Source: Parahaliea aestuarii (GTDB lineage Bacteria; Pseudomonadota; Gammaproteobacteria; Pseudomonadales; Halieaceae). From it: a stretch of DNA of 64,000 bases. The translations under genes and the position numbers were made by a program. Location of the stretch: the NCBI RefSeq assembly GCF_008064635.1, contig NZ_VRYZ01000001.1, positions 496,001 to 560,000 on the forward strand. The letters are read 5' to 3'. The number at the start of each line of letters is the position of its first letter. The stretch's first letter is position 1. Under the pieces are notes generated by a model. It saw only the letters and a program-made list of their open reading frames with translations. It ran no database searches and was not told the origin of the DNA. This document shows, piece by piece, positions 55,512 to 64,000 of the stretch.

Positions 55512-55862
55512 ATGGGCAAGACCATGACCACACACACTGAAGACCTGGTGGAAATCCAGGATCTCAACCTGACTTATCTGCTGATCGCACAGCGCCTCCT
55601 TAAATCGGATTTCACCACCGCTCTGATGCGGCTGAAGATCGATGACGATCTCGGGCGCCATCTCCTGTCGCTGAGCGCGCGTCAGGTCGGGCGCCTGGCG
55701 CGCAACAACCAGATGCTGTTCCGTCCCTGTCTGGACGGCGCTGCACAACTGGCGCAACTGACCCACAACGTCCGCGACCAGGGCATGGACCTGCTGCACG
55801 GCTCCCTGCTGATGGCCTCGGCGCCGCTGTCGGGCATGCCGGCGACCGCAGAGGGCGTCTGA
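55512..55862 (+). CDS. flhD: Flagellar master regulator subunit FlhD
   Basis: A 116-aa protein, same length as E. coli FlhD, with the signature IQDLNLTYLLIAQRLLKSDF and LLSLSARQVGRLARNNQMLF. With FlhC it forms the FlhD4C2 activator of early flagellar promoters. The start may be ATG 55512 or ATG 55524; neither has a strong ribosome site, and low initiation may be intended. Confidence 0.93.
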   Translation: MGKTMTTHTEDLVEIQDLNLTYLLIAQRLLKSDFTTALMRLKIDDDLGRHLLSLSARQVGRLARNNQMLFRPCLDGAAQLAQLTHNVRDQGMDLLHGSLLMASAPLSGMPATAEGV

Positions 55863-55864
55863 GG

Positions 55865-56392
55865 GTGGCAGACAAGAGCCTTGTCACTGAAATGCAGCAA
55901 GTGCAGCTCGCCATCGAGTTAATCGAACTCGGGGCGCGGCTGCAGGTGCTGGAGTCAGAGACCGAACTGAGCCGGGGACGCCTGATACGGCTGTACAAGG
56001 AAGTGCGCGGAATGTCGCCACCGAAGGGCATGCTGCCCTTCTCGACGGACTGGTTCATGACCTGGCAGCCGAACATTCACTCGTCCCTGTTCTACAGCTA
56101 CTACCAGCGCCTGACGCGGACCCTGGGCTGCACCCGGATGGAAGCCTTCACCAAGGCCTACCGGATGTACCTGGAGCAGCTCTCCCTGGACGATGCAGAA
56201 CCGGTGCTCGGTCTCACCCGCGCCTGGACCCTGATCCGCTACTTTGAAAGCGGCATGTTCGAGGTGAACCCCTGTACCCGCTGCTCGGGGCAATTCGTCA
56301 TGCACGCCCATACCCCGGCCAGCGAGTACGTATGCGGGATCTGTCTGCCTCCTTCAAGGGCCGGTAAAACCGCGCGCAGCGTCAGCGCCTGA
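55865..56392 (+). CDS. flhC: Flagellar master regulator subunit FlhC
   Basis: A 175-aa protein starting GTG, 2 nt after flhD. Conserved LIRLYKEVRGMSPPKGMLPF and STDWFMTWQPNIHSSLFYSY, and four zinc-ligand cysteines at 137, 140, 157 and 160 (CTRC and CGIC), the same numbering as in E. coli FlhC. DNA-binding half of FlhD4C2. Confidence 0.95.
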   Translation: MADKSLVTEMQQVQLAIELIELGARLQVLESETELSRGRLIRLYKEVRGMSPPKGMLPFSTDWFMTWQPNIHSSLFYSYYQRLTRTLGCTRMEAFTKAYRMYLEQLSLDDAEPVLGLTRAWTLIRYFESGMFEVNPCTRCSGQFVMHAHTPASEYVCGICLPPSRAGKTARSVSA

Positions 56393-56393
56393 C

Positions 56394-56414
56394 GCGGGGC
56401 CTACCCGGCCCCGC
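56394..56414 (+). terminator. Possible hairpin terminator after flhC
   Basis: GCGGGGCC-TACCC-GGCCCCGC is a perfect 8-bp stem starting 2 bases past the flhC stop. There is no T-run, so it may act with Rho or just stabilise the mRNA end. Confidence 0.45.
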
Positions 56415-56502
56415 CTGATCCATATTCCTGCTTCTACCACCGGGGGTGTGAGCTTTCGCGCTACCCCGTTTCCACCTTTTGCTGTCGACTGACGAGTCTG
56501 CC

Positions 56503-56529
56503 TCAAGAACTCGCCGGGCCTGCCGATAG
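56503..56529 (+). promoter_or_regulatory. Sigma-28 promoter of the motA-cheW operon
   Basis: TCAAGAAC, an 11-base spacer, GCCGATAG, 43 bases before the motA start. The -10 is nearly perfect; the -35 has a C in place of the first A. Confidence 0.85.
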
Positions 56530-56572
56530 TCAGGTCAGAAGCTATCCACGTCGGCAGGAGAAGGTCTCGGTT

Positions 56573-57448
56573 GTGCTAATACCCCTCGGATTTATTATCG
56601 TCGCCGCATCGGTTTTTGGTGGCTTTGTGCTGGCTGGCGGCCACCTGGGCCCACTGGTGCAACCCACGGAGATTCTGATTATCTGTGGTGCGGCCATCGG
56701 TGCGTTCATTGCCGCCAACAACGGCAAGGCCATTCGCGCCACCCTGAACGCGACATCCCGGCTCAAGCGCACCAAGCGCTACGACAAGGCCACCTACATG
56801 GAGCTCATGGCGCTGCAGTACAAGTTGCTGTCGAAGATGCGTCGCGGCGGCATGCTGGCTATTGAGCAGGACGTGGAAAAGCCGGAGGAGAGCGACATTT
56901 TTTCCGAGTATCCACGCATCCAGTCCGATCCGATGATCATGGGCTTCATCACCGACTACCTGCGCCTGATGGTCAGCGGCGGCATGGAGCCGATGGAAAT
57001 CGACGAGCTGATGCTGCACGAGATCGAGGCCTTTGAGCACGAGGCCCACATCCCCGTCGATGCGCTGAGTAAAGTGGGCGATGCGCTGCCCGCCTTTGGC
57101 ATCGTGGCCGCTGTACTGGGGGTGGTGAACGCCCTCAGCCAGGCGGATGCCGGCGTGGAGAAAATGGGCCTGATGATCGCTCACGCCCTGGTCGGCACCT
57201 TTCTCGGCATTCTGCTCGCCTACGGTTTTGTCAATCCGCTGGCGAGCCGCATCGACCGCCAGGTCCACGAGGCTGTGAAAATGCTGCAGTGCATTCGCGT
57301 CACGCTGCTGGCAACCCTTAACGGCTATGCGCCACAACTGGCGGTGGAGTTCGGGCGCAAGGCGCTGCATACCGCTGAACGCCCCAGCTTCAGTGAGCTG
57401 GAGAACCACGTGCGCAATCCCGGCGGGCTGGAGACGGAAACGGCATGA
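56573..57448 (+). CDS. motA: Flagellar motor stator protein MotA
   Basis: A 291-aa proton-channel subunit: IPLGFIIVAASVFGGFVLAG at the N-terminus and the AFGIVAAVLGVVNALSQADA channel helix. Of the enterobacterial MotA type (~295 aa). GTG 56573 follows GGAGAAGG. Overlaps motB (ATGA). Confidence 0.95.
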   Translation: MLIPLGFIIVAASVFGGFVLAGGHLGPLVQPTEILIICGAAIGAFIAANNGKAIRATLNATSRLKRTKRYDKATYMELMALQYKLLSKMRRGGMLAIEQDVEKPEESDIFSEYPRIQSDPMIMGFITDYLRLMVSGGMEPMEIDELMLHEIEAFEHEAHIPVDALSKVGDALPAFGIVAAVLGVVNALSQADAGVEKMGLMIAHALVGTFLGILLAYGFVNPLASRIDRQVHEAVKMLQCIRVTLLATLNGYAPQLAVEFGRKALHTAERPSFSELENHVRNPGGLETETA

Positions 57449-58314
57449 GCGATGGCGCACGCCCCGTCGTTATCCGGCGGCCGAAGAAAATCACCGTCGC
57501 CCACCACGGCGGCAGCTGGAAAATAGCCTACGCCGATTTCATGACGGCACTGATGGCCCTGTTTCTGGTGCTGTGGATTTTGTCCAGCGCCACACCGCAG
57601 CAGTTGCGCAATGTGGCGGAATACTTTCGGACACCCCTGTCCGTGGCGCTGGCCGGCGGTGACCGGCAGACCTCCAGCACCAGCGTCATTCCCGGTGGCG
57701 GTGCCGATCCAACCCATGTGGACGGTGAACGGCAGAGGACTGAGTTGCGCCTGGAAACGCGCGCCACAGATATTCAGCGACAGTTCGTTGCCCTGCAGAA
57801 GCGCATAGAGTCGGTGGTAAAAGCCGACGAAGGGCTGCGCGAACTGCTGCACCAGATTCGCTTCGACATGACGCCCTACGGACTGCGCATCCAGCTTGTC
57901 GACACTGACCAGCGCCCCATGTTCGAGAATGGCAGCGACCGCGTCGAGCCCTATATGCGCGACCTGTTGCATGTGCTGGCGCCACTGCTCAATGAGATGC
58001 CCAACAAGTTGAGCATCAGTGGTCACACCGACAGTGCGCCCTACGCGGCCGGGGTGGTTGGCTACAGCAACTGGGAGCTGTCGGCGGATCGAGCCAATGC
58101 CTCGCGACGTGAACTGGTGTCCGGCGGTTTTGAAGACAGCAAGCTGCTTCAGGTGATGGGCATGGGCGATCAACTCCCCCTCCCGGGCAGTGAGCCCCGC
58201 GATGCGGCCAATCGCCGTATCACTCTGGTCGTACTGAACCGGGAGGCGGCGACGCTGATCCTGGATCGGGTACAGGAAGCGATGTTGGCCAGTTCCGCAC
58301 TGGCGATGGAATAG
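57445..58314 (+). CDS. motB: Flagellar motor stator protein MotB
   Basis: A 289-aa protein. One transmembrane helix with the essential proton-carrying aspartate at residue 31 (YADFMTALMALFLVLWILSS) and a C-terminal OmpA-like peptidoglycan-binding domain (LSISGHTDSAPYAAGVVGYS, NWELSADRANASRRELVSGG). Confidence 0.95.
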   Translation: MSDGARPVVIRRPKKITVAHHGGSWKIAYADFMTALMALFLVLWILSSATPQQLRNVAEYFRTPLSVALAGGDRQTSSTSVIPGGGADPTHVDGERQRTELRLETRATDIQRQFVALQKRIESVVKADEGLRELLHQIRFDMTPYGLRIQLVDTDQRPMFENGSDRVEPYMRDLLHVLAPLLNEMPNKLSISGHTDSAPYAAGVVGYSNWELSADRANASRRELVSGGFEDSKLLQVMGMGDQLPLPGSEPRDAANRRITLVVLNREAATLILDRVQEAMLASSALAME

Positions 58315-58316
58315 CG

Positions 58317-60377
58317 ATGGATATCAGCGAATTTTTTGACACTTTCTACGAGGAAGCTCTGGAACTGCTGCAGGAGATGGAGCAGATCCTGTTGACGCTG
58401 GACGTTGAGGCGCCCGACAGCGAAGAGCTCAACGCCATATTTCGCGCCGCCCACTCGATCAAGGGCGGGGCCGGCACCTTCGGTTTGACCGAGCTGCAGC
58501 AGACAACCCATCTACTGGAAAACCTGCTGGACGCGACCCGCCACGGCGAACTGTGCCTGCGGCGCGACATCGTAGACACCTTTCTGGAAACCAAGGACAT
58601 GCTACAGGAACAACTGGAAGCCTACCGCGCCGGTGAACAACCCGATGCCGAAACCTTTGAGCGTATCTGTGCTGTGCTGCAGCAGATGGCCGAAGCGGAA
58701 ATCGGGCGCGCGGTGTCCTCCGCCGACGCAGCACCGGCGCCTGCGGTGGCGCCACCCGCGGCGAAGAGCGCCGTAAGCGGCGGCGCTGCCGAAGACGACA
58801 GCGACCTGCTGGAGGTGAGCCTGCTGGGTGTCGGCGACAAGGATCGTGAGTTGCTGATTGATGAACTGTCCCAGCTCGGTGAGATTGTGGCGCGCGAGGG
58901 AGACGCCCAGCAGTACCGGGTTACCCTGCGTTGCGGGGTCAGCCCCGACGATGTCGAGGCGGTCATGTGCTTCATCGTGGAGCCGGAGCAACTCTCTATC
59001 CGGCCGGTGTCCAGCCAGCAGGCCGGCAGTGAGTCGGTGCCGGCCCCCGCAGAGCCGGTCGCGCAAGTGGCCGCGGCGGCGACGGCCGACGACGCAGACG
59101 CACCTGCGGAACGAAGGAAGCCCGCAGCCGATGCCGGTAAAGGCGGGGAGAGCAACTCGATCCGGGTGCCGGTGAGCAAGGTGGACCAGATCATCAACCT
59201 GGTGGGCGAGCTGATCATCACCCAGTCCATGATCAATCAGGTGGCCGAAGGCGCCGCCGGCACCGCCGCGCTGAACAACGGGCTGAACCTGTTGCAGCGC
59301 AACTCACGCGACCTGCAGGAAGCGGTGATGTCCATTCGCATGGTGCCGATGGACTATGTATTCAGCCGCTTCCCGCGCCTGGTCCGGGATCTGGCCGCAA
59401 AGCTCGGCAAAGAGGTCGAGCTGGTGACCGAGGGCAAGTCGACCGAACTGGACAAGGGGCTGACCGAGCGCATCATCGACCCGCTGACCCACCTGGTGCG
59501 CAACAGCCTGGATCACGGCATTGAGGACCCGGCTACCCGCCGCGCCGCCGGCAAGCCCGACGCCGGGCAACTGCTGCTGTCGGCGACTCACCAGGGCGGC
59601 AATATCCTGATCGAAGTGCGCGACGACGGCGCCGGCCTCAATCGCGACCGGATTCTGGCCAAGGCCCGCAGCAGCGGTATCGCCGTGTCGGACAGTATGA
59701 GTGACGAAGAAGTTTGGCAGCTGATCTTTGCGCCGGGCTTCTCCACTGCGGTGGAAGTCAGCGATGTGTCCGGCCGCGGCGTGGGCATGGATGTGGTGAA
59801 GCGCAATATCCAGTCCATGGGCGGCCATGTGGAAATTCTCTCGCAGCCAGGTCAGGGCACCCGCACCCGAATTGTGCTGCCACTCACCCTGGCCATCCTC
59901 GACGGCATGCTGATCCGGGTCGGTAGCGAAACCTTCATCCTGCCGGTCAACGCCATTATCGAATCCCTGCAACCGCGGGAAGACGATCTCTACAGCATGG
60001 GTGGCGGCGACCTGCTGCTCAAGGTGCGCGAGGACTATCTGCCGGTGGTGCCGGTGGGTCAGGCCATGTCGGTGGCCAACGCCGTAGAGGATGTCACCAA
60101 AAGCATCACCTGCGTAGTGCAGGGCGAGGGGCGTCGCTATGCCCTGCAGGTCGACGAACTGATCGGCCAGCAACAGGTTGTGGTCAAGAACCTGGAGACC
60201 AACTACCGCAAAGTGCCGGGCGTATCGGCTGCCACCATCCTCGGTGATGGCAGCGTGGCCCTGATTCTCGATATCGGCGATTTGCAGGAGTTGAGCCAGG
60301 GCCGGCGCCGCACCGCAGCGCCCCCGGCGGGGGAAAAATCTTCAATACAGAAGCAGCCAGAAGAGGCACTGATATGA
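58317..60377 (+). CDS. cheA: Chemotaxis histidine kinase CheA
   Basis: A 686-aa kinase. P1 HPt domain with phospho-accepting His46 ([15 protein letters not shown]); a CheY-binding P2-like region (~160-235); P3 dimerisation ([20 protein letters not shown]); P4 ATPase ([36 protein letters not shown]); and the P5 CheW-like domain. Starts 2 nt after motB, so it is in the same late operon. Confidence 0.96.
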   Translation: MDISEFFDTFYEEALELLQEMEQILLTLDVEAPDSEELNAIFRAAHSIKGGAGTFGLTELQQTTHLLENLLDATRHGELCLRRDIVDTFLETKDMLQEQLEAYRAGEQPDAETFERICAVLQQMAEAEIGRAVSSADAAPAPAVAPPAAKSAVSGGAAEDDSDLLEVSLLGVGDKDRELLIDELSQLGEIVAREGDAQQYRVTLRCGVSPDDVEAVMCFIVEPEQLSIRPVSSQQAGSESVPAPAEPVAQVAAAATADDADAPAERRKPAADAGKGGESNSIRVPVSKVDQIINLVGELIITQSMINQVAEGAAGTAALNNGLNLLQRNSRDLQEAVMSIRMVPMDYVFSRFPRLVRDLAAKLGKEVELVTEGKSTELDKGLTERIIDPLTHLVRNSLDHGIEDPATRRAAGKPDAGQLLLSATHQGGNILIEVRDDGAGLNRDRILAKARSSGIAVSDSMSDEEVWQLIFAPGFSTAVEVSDVSGRGVGMDVVKRNIQSMGGHVEILSQPGQGTRTRIVLPLTLAILDGMLIRVGSETFILPVNAIIESLQPREDDLYSMGGGDLLLKVREDYLPVVPVGQAMSVANAVEDVTKSITCVVQGEGRRYALQVDELIGQQQVVVKNLETNYRKVPGVSAATILGDGSVALILDIGDLQELSQGRRRTAAPPAGEKSSIQKQPEEALI

Positions 60378-60871
60378 GTCAAAGCACGGCATTGCGCGAC
60401 GCGACTGAAAAAAGCGGCGAGCGCGTGGAGTTCCTGGTGTTTTCCCTCGGCGACGAGGAGTACGCCGTCGATATCCTGAAAGTGCAGGAAATTCGCGGTT
60501 ACGACAACGTCACCCGCATCGCCAATACACCGGACTTTATCAAAGGTGTCGCCAACCTGCGCGGCGTGATCGTTCCGGTGGTCGACCTGCGCATCAAGTT
60601 CCGGCTCGACAAGGTCGAGTACACCGAGCAGACCGTGGTCATCGTGGTGAGCATCGAAGACCGTATTGTCGGCATTGTGGTCGACGGCGTGTCCGATGTG
60701 ATGAGCCTCGGTGCCGAACAGATCAAGCCCGCTCCGGAGTTCGGGGTCAGCATGCCGGTGGACTACCTGAGTGGTCTGGGCAGCATCGACGACCGCATGC
60801 TGGTGCTGGTGGATATCGAGAGGCTGCTCACCAGCGAGGAAATGGCGCTGATGGAACGTGCCGCCAGTTGA
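60374..60871 (+). CDS. cheW: Chemotaxis coupling protein CheW
   Basis: A 165-aa CheW with [40 protein letters not shown] and [10 protein letters not shown]. Links CheA to receptors. ATGA overlap with cheA. Confidence 0.96.
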   Translation: MSQSTALRDATEKSGERVEFLVFSLGDEEYAVDILKVQEIRGYDNVTRIANTPDFIKGVANLRGVIVPVVDLRIKFRLDKVEYTEQTVVIVVSIEDRIVGIVVDGVSDVMSLGAEQIKPAPEFGVSMPVDYLSGLGSIDDRMLVLVDIERLLTSEEMALMERAAS

Positions 60872-60929
60872 TTGTGATTGACCATTTCGACCGGCGGGAC
60901 TGACCCGCATCTGCTACAGGTAAGCTCGA

Positions 60930-61775
60930 TTGAACGCCATAACTGAAGCCCCATCACAGGCAATGCCTGCCCTGCGCGAGTTGATCCTGGCACAGCGGGA
61001 TTTTCATCGTATCCGCGATCTGATCTATCGCCACGCCGGCATTGTCCTTGCCGATCACAAGCGAGAGATGGTGTACGGCCGCCTGGCGCGCCGGGTGCGA
61101 GCCCTGCAGGTGGACAGCTTTTGCGACTATGTCGACCGGCTGGAGGAGCGTCCGGGTGACCCGGAGTGGGAGCATTTTATCAATGCGTTGACCACCAATC
61201 TCACCTCCTTCTTTCGCGAGCCCCATCATTTCCCTTTGCTGGCCCAACACTTTGCCGGTCGTCGCGACCGGGTCAGGGTGTGGTGTGCAGCGGCATCCAC
61301 CGGTGAGGAACCCTATTCCATCGCCATTACCCTGCGGGAAGCGCTCGGTGGGCAGGTGCCCTTCGAAGTGGTTGCCACCGACATCGATACCGATGCCCTG
61401 GCGCGGGCGCGACAGGGTGTGTACCGACTGGATCAGCTCGGCAAGCTGGAGCAGGAGCGCCTGCACCGCAACTTCCTGCGCGGCAGCGGCAGTATGGCCG
61501 GCTATGCGCGGGTGCGACCGGAAGTCGCACAGCACGTATCTTTCAGTCCGCTCAACCTGGTGTCCACTCGCTGGCCGGTCGAGGGGCAGTTCGACGCGAT
61601 TTTTACCCGCAACGTCATGATCTATTTCGATCAGTCTACCCAGTCGCGGATTCTCGAGCGTATTGCCCCGTTGATGAAGCCGGACGGACTGCTGTTTGCC
61701 GGCCACTCCGAGAGTTTTTCCTATGTCAGTGAGCGGTTTCGCCTCCGCGGGCAGACGGTTTACACCCTGGCATGA
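60930..61775 (+). CDS. cheR: Chemoreceptor methyltransferase CheR
   Basis: A 281-aa SAM-dependent methyltransferase with the CheR N-terminal helical domain (RIRDLIYRHAGIVLADHKRE), LTTNLTSFFREPHHF, the SAM-binding CAAASTGEEPYSIAITLREA, and FDAIFTRNVMIYFDQ. TTG 60930, 6 nt after AGGTAA, is the likely start; ATG 60963 is the alternative and would lose 11 residues. Confidence 0.94.
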   Translation: MNAITEAPSQAMPALRELILAQRDFHRIRDLIYRHAGIVLADHKREMVYGRLARRVRALQVDSFCDYVDRLEERPGDPEWEHFINALTTNLTSFFREPHHFPLLAQHFAGRRDRVRVWCAAASTGEEPYSIAITLREALGGQVPFEVVATDIDTDALARARQGVYRLDQLGKLEQERLHRNFLRGSGSMAGYARVRPEVAQHVSFSPLNLVSTRWPVEGQFDAIFTRNVMIYFDQSTQSRILERIAPLMKPDGLLFAGHSESFSYVSERFRLRGQTVYTLA

Positions 61776-61814
61776 CTGATGCGGCGGGTGATCAGCTGCC
61801 GCGCCGTTTTTGCC

Positions 61815-61841
61815 TAAAGGGCGTGAACGTGCGGCCGATAG
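61815..61841 (+). promoter_or_regulatory. Sigma-28 promoter of cheB
   Basis: TAAAGGGC, an 11-base spacer, GCCGATAG. It lies between cheR and cheB and rules out the longer upstream cheB frame as coding. Confidence 0.85.
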
Positions 61842-61851
61842 AGTTAAAGAA

Positions 61852-61873
61852 CCCACGGCTATCAGGCCGTGGG
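61852..61873 (+). promoter_or_regulatory. Hairpin in the cheB 5' leader
   Basis: CCCACGGC-TATCAG-GCCGTGGG, a perfect 8-bp stem just after the sigma-28 promoter and 8 bases before the strong ribosome site GAGGAGAAGG. It may protect the 5' end of the transcript. Confidence 0.5.
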
Positions 61874-61893
61874 AGCCATCGAGGAGAAGGCAA

Positions 61894-62955
61894 GTGAAAG
61901 GGGCCAAGTTGCGAGTGCTCTGCGTTGATGACTCGGCTCTGATACGCGACCTGCTGCGACAGATCATCGACAGCCATGCTGATATGGAGGTCGTGGCGGT
62001 GGCGCCGGACCCGCTGGTGGCCAGGGACCTGATCAAGCAGCACAGTCCCGACGTCATCACCCTGGATGTGGAAATGCCGCGTATGGACGGCCTCGATTTC
62101 CTCGAGCGGCTGATGCGCCTGCGCCCGATGCCGGTGCTGATGGTGTCCTCCCTGACCCAGGCCGGCTCCGAAGTGGCACTGCGTGCGCTGGAACTGGGCG
62201 CCGTCGATTTCGTCGAGAAGCCGTCTATCGGTATTCGCAACGGCATGCTGGATTACAGCGACCTGATCGCCAGCAAGCTCAGGGCCGCGGCGAGCGCCCG
62301 GGTGCGCCGCCACGAAGCCGCCCCGAGGGAGCGTGCGACGGTGCTGCGGGCGCCGCTGGTATCGAGTGAGAAGCTGTTCATCCTCGGCGCTTCTACCGGC
62401 GGCACCGAGGCCTTGCGCAGCATACTTGAGCGCCTGCCGGCCAATGCGCCGGCCACCCTGATCGCGCAGCACATGCCGGGTGGCTTTACCCGCTCCTTCG
62501 CCCAGCGCCTGAACCGCTTGTGCCAGATCGAGGTGAAGGAAGCTGAAGACGGCGAGCGCATCCTGCCGGGACACGCCTACATCGCCCCGGGGGACTCCCA
62601 CCTGCGCCTGGCGCGCAGTGGTGCGAACTACATAGCCCGGCTCGATGGTGGGCCGCCGGTCAACCGTCATCGGCCCTCGGTGGATGTGCTGTTCAAATCC
62701 GCGGCCGAGCAGGCAGGGCGCAACGCCATTGGCGTGTTGCTGACCGGCATGGGCAAGGACGGCGCGCAGGGCCTTTTGACCATGCGCGAGGCCGGAGCGC
62801 AGACCGTGGCACAGGACGAGGCCAGTTCACTGGTGTTTGGCATGCCCCGCGAAGCGATTGCCCTGGGCGGAGCCGGCGAGGTGCTGGCGCTGGATGACAT
62901 CGCGCCCTCGCTGCTGGCCAAGGCTGCGGCGTCGGGCCGGGCACAGCGCGTCTAG
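61894..62955 (+). CDS. cheB: Chemoreceptor methylesterase/deamidase CheB
   Basis: A 353-aa protein. Receiver domain with phospho-acceptor Asp58 ([10 protein letters not shown]) and a catalytic domain with triad Ser167 ([10 protein letters not shown]), His193 (AQHMPGGFT) and Asp289 (GMGKDGAQG). GTG 61894, preceded by GAGGAGAAGG, is the true start; upstream sequence holds a promoter and leader hairpin. No cheD lies between cheR and cheB. Confidence 0.95.
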   Translation: MKGAKLRVLCVDDSALIRDLLRQIIDSHADMEVVAVAPDPLVARDLIKQHSPDVITLDVEMPRMDGLDFLERLMRLRPMPVLMVSSLTQAGSEVALRALELGAVDFVEKPSIGIRNGMLDYSDLIASKLRAAASARVRRHEAAPRERATVLRAPLVSSEKLFILGASTGGTEALRSILERLPANAPATLIAQHMPGGFTRSFAQRLNRLCQIEVKEAEDGERILPGHAYIAPGDSHLRLARSGANYIARLDGGPPVNRHRPSVDVLFKSAAEQAGRNAIGVLLTGMGKDGAQGLLTMREAGAQTVAQDEASSLVFGMPREAIALGGAGEVLALDDIAPSLLAKAAASGRAQRV

Positions 62956-63004
62956 GGCGCAAACACTTTTTTACCAATCTCAATCAAGCAAAGGAATCGA
63001 CAGA

Positions 63005-64000
63005 ATGATAAAGCTGCTGCGGAACCTGAGAATCAACGTGGCGATGGCCACCGTGCTCTTCTGCTTTGCTGCACTGATCGGTGTAGTGGCGGCGCTGGGC
63101 TATATGGCCAGCCGTACTGCGAGCGACTCGCTGGAGCTCATTGAGCAGGAGAGCGTGGTGCAGGTCGACCACATCAACATTGCAACCAGCCTGCTTAACA
63201 GCGCCCGGGTAAAACTGGAGATGGCGGTCAACTACCTGGCCCAGGATCGCAGCCTTAACGCCGAGCGCCAGATGAATACTGCGCTGGTGGAGCTGGATGC
63301 ATCGCAGGCGCGCCTCGATGCCTTCCTCGCCGAGCCGAAAAGCGAGGAGGGGATGGAGCATGTGCTGGCGATCGAGAGCAACTTCAGCGAAGTGATGGAG
63401 CTGGTGCGGGAACAGTACGGCGCACTGGAGAAAGGCGATATTGCCGATTTTGATTCCCTGCGGCAGATGCTGGTACCGCCCAGTGACGGCCTCACCGAAG
63501 GTGTCAACGACTTTGTGGCCTACGCGGAAAACAACCGCGTGACCATGATGGAACGCTATGGCGAGCAGGTCGAGCAGTTCAGCCTGATTGGCCTCGGCCT
63601 GCTGGGACTCACTGTGGTGATGGTTGTTGTTATCTATCTCGGCCTGCGCTTCCTGGTGATCCTGCCGCTGTACCGCGCGGTGGAAAGCCTGCAGCACATC
63701 GCCGACGCGGACCTTTCGCATCCCATCGATGTGCCGGGCAACAACGAGATCGGCAAACTGTTCGCCGCCATGAATGACATGCAGCAGAGCCTGACCCGCA
63801 TCGTGACCGATGTGCGCGATAGCAGTAATTCGATCTTTACCGGTACCACGGAAATTGCCAGCGGTAACAACGACCTGTCCTCGCGCACCGAACAACAGGC
63901 GGCGTCGCTGGAGGAAACCGCGACCAGCATGGAAGAGCTGACCGCAACGGTGAAGCAGAATGCCGACAACGCGCGCCAGGCCAGTGGGCTGGCCAGCGAC
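63005..64000 (+). CDS. Tar-like methyl-accepting chemotaxis protein (3' partial)
   Basis: The first 332 residues of a chemoreceptor, cut by the window end. TM1 (~12-34, VAMATVLFCFAALIGVVAAL), a periplasmic four-helix-bundle ligand domain of ~160 residues, TM2 (~194-216), a HAMP domain (LPLYRAVESLQHIADADLSH) and the first methylation helix (EQQAASLEETATSMEELTAT). The layout is that of enteric Tar/Tsr. ATG 63005 follows AAAGGAA, 49 bases after cheB, probably in the same transcript. Confidence 0.93.
   Translation, partial: MIKLLRNLRINVAMATVLFCFAALIGVVAALGYMASRTASDSLELIEQESVVQVDHINIATSLLNSARVKLEMAVNYLAQDRSLNAERQMNTALVELDASQARLDAFLAEPKSEEGMEHVLAIESNFSEVMELVREQYGALEKGDIADFDSLRQMLVPPSDGLTEGVNDFVAYAENNRVTMMERYGEQVEQFSLIGLGLLGLTVVMVVVIYLGLRFLVILPLYRAVESLQHIADADLSHPIDVPGNNEIGKLFAAMNDMQQSLTRIVTDVRDSSNSIFTGTTEIASGNNDLSSRTEQQAASLEETATSMEELTATVKQNADNARQASGLASD

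Noticed and set aside
61810-61893. Longer N-terminus for CheB
   Set aside because: This stretch contains a sigma-28 promoter and a leader hairpin, and the strong ribosome site GAGGAGAAGG lies just before GTG 61894.
1-64000. CRISPR array or insertion sequence
   Set aside because: No regularly spaced repeats and no intact transposase were seen on either strand.

Overview
The window comes from a high-GC proteobacterium, most likely a gammaproteobacterium. A single large flagellar and chemotaxis cluster is headed by flhDC rather than a FleQ/sigma-54 regulator, and sigma-28 promoters match the TAAAGTTT-N11-GCCGATAA class. The genus cannot be settled from the sequence; Halomonadaceae-like or related marine lineages fit. 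Flagellar genes are visibly GC-rich with uniform codon use, while the first 16 kb is clearly more AT-rich.

Region 1 (1-16000) is the right part of a mobile defence island. In order, all on the + strand and tightly spaced, it carries: a RecQ-like helicase ending in a phosphoribosyltransferase domain (5' end outside the window); a DprA-like protein; the BREX methyltransferase pglX; a reverse transcriptase-nitrilase fusion of the DRT type 1 (UG1) kind; pglZ; an ankyrin-repeat protein; a small protein with a PD-(D/E)XK-like motif; and brxL. This is a type 1 BREX operon (brxA, brxB and brxC would lie upstream) into which at least three extra modules have been inserted. The island ends at 15981-16000 in a copy of the last 20 bases of a tRNA-Leu gene, including CCA, which is the expected attachment-site duplicate.

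Region 2 (16001-17583) is a junk-like boundary with hairpins, a likely integrase remnant and a 15-bp direct repeat, followed by a PEP-CTERM-like exported protein gene.

Region 3 (17584-63000+) is the flagellar regulon. Running leftwards is flgA, then flgM-flgN with an HDOD gene and a CHASE/PAS/GGDEF/EAL gene. flgBCDEFGHIJKL runs rightwards and meets fliRQPONMLKJIHGF running leftwards at a strong hairpin terminator. fliE lies divergent to fliF. A TPR/O-GlcNAc-transferase-like protein fused to methyltransferase domains sits next to flagellin and probably modifies it. A PilZ plus degenerate HD-GYP protein is divergent from fliC. fliD-fliS-fliT-fliK2-fhlB precede flhDC, then motAB-cheAWR, cheB and the start of a Tar-like chemoreceptor cut by the window end.

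Seven sigma-28 (FliA) promoters can be read directly, before flgM, flgK, fliC, the PilZ gene, fliD, motA and cheB. They define the late regulon: anti-sigma factor and chaperone, filament, c-di-GMP effectors, stator and chemotaxis. Basal-body and export genes lack them and are presumably FlhD4C2-dependent. flhA, full-length flhB, cheY and cheZ are not in the window.
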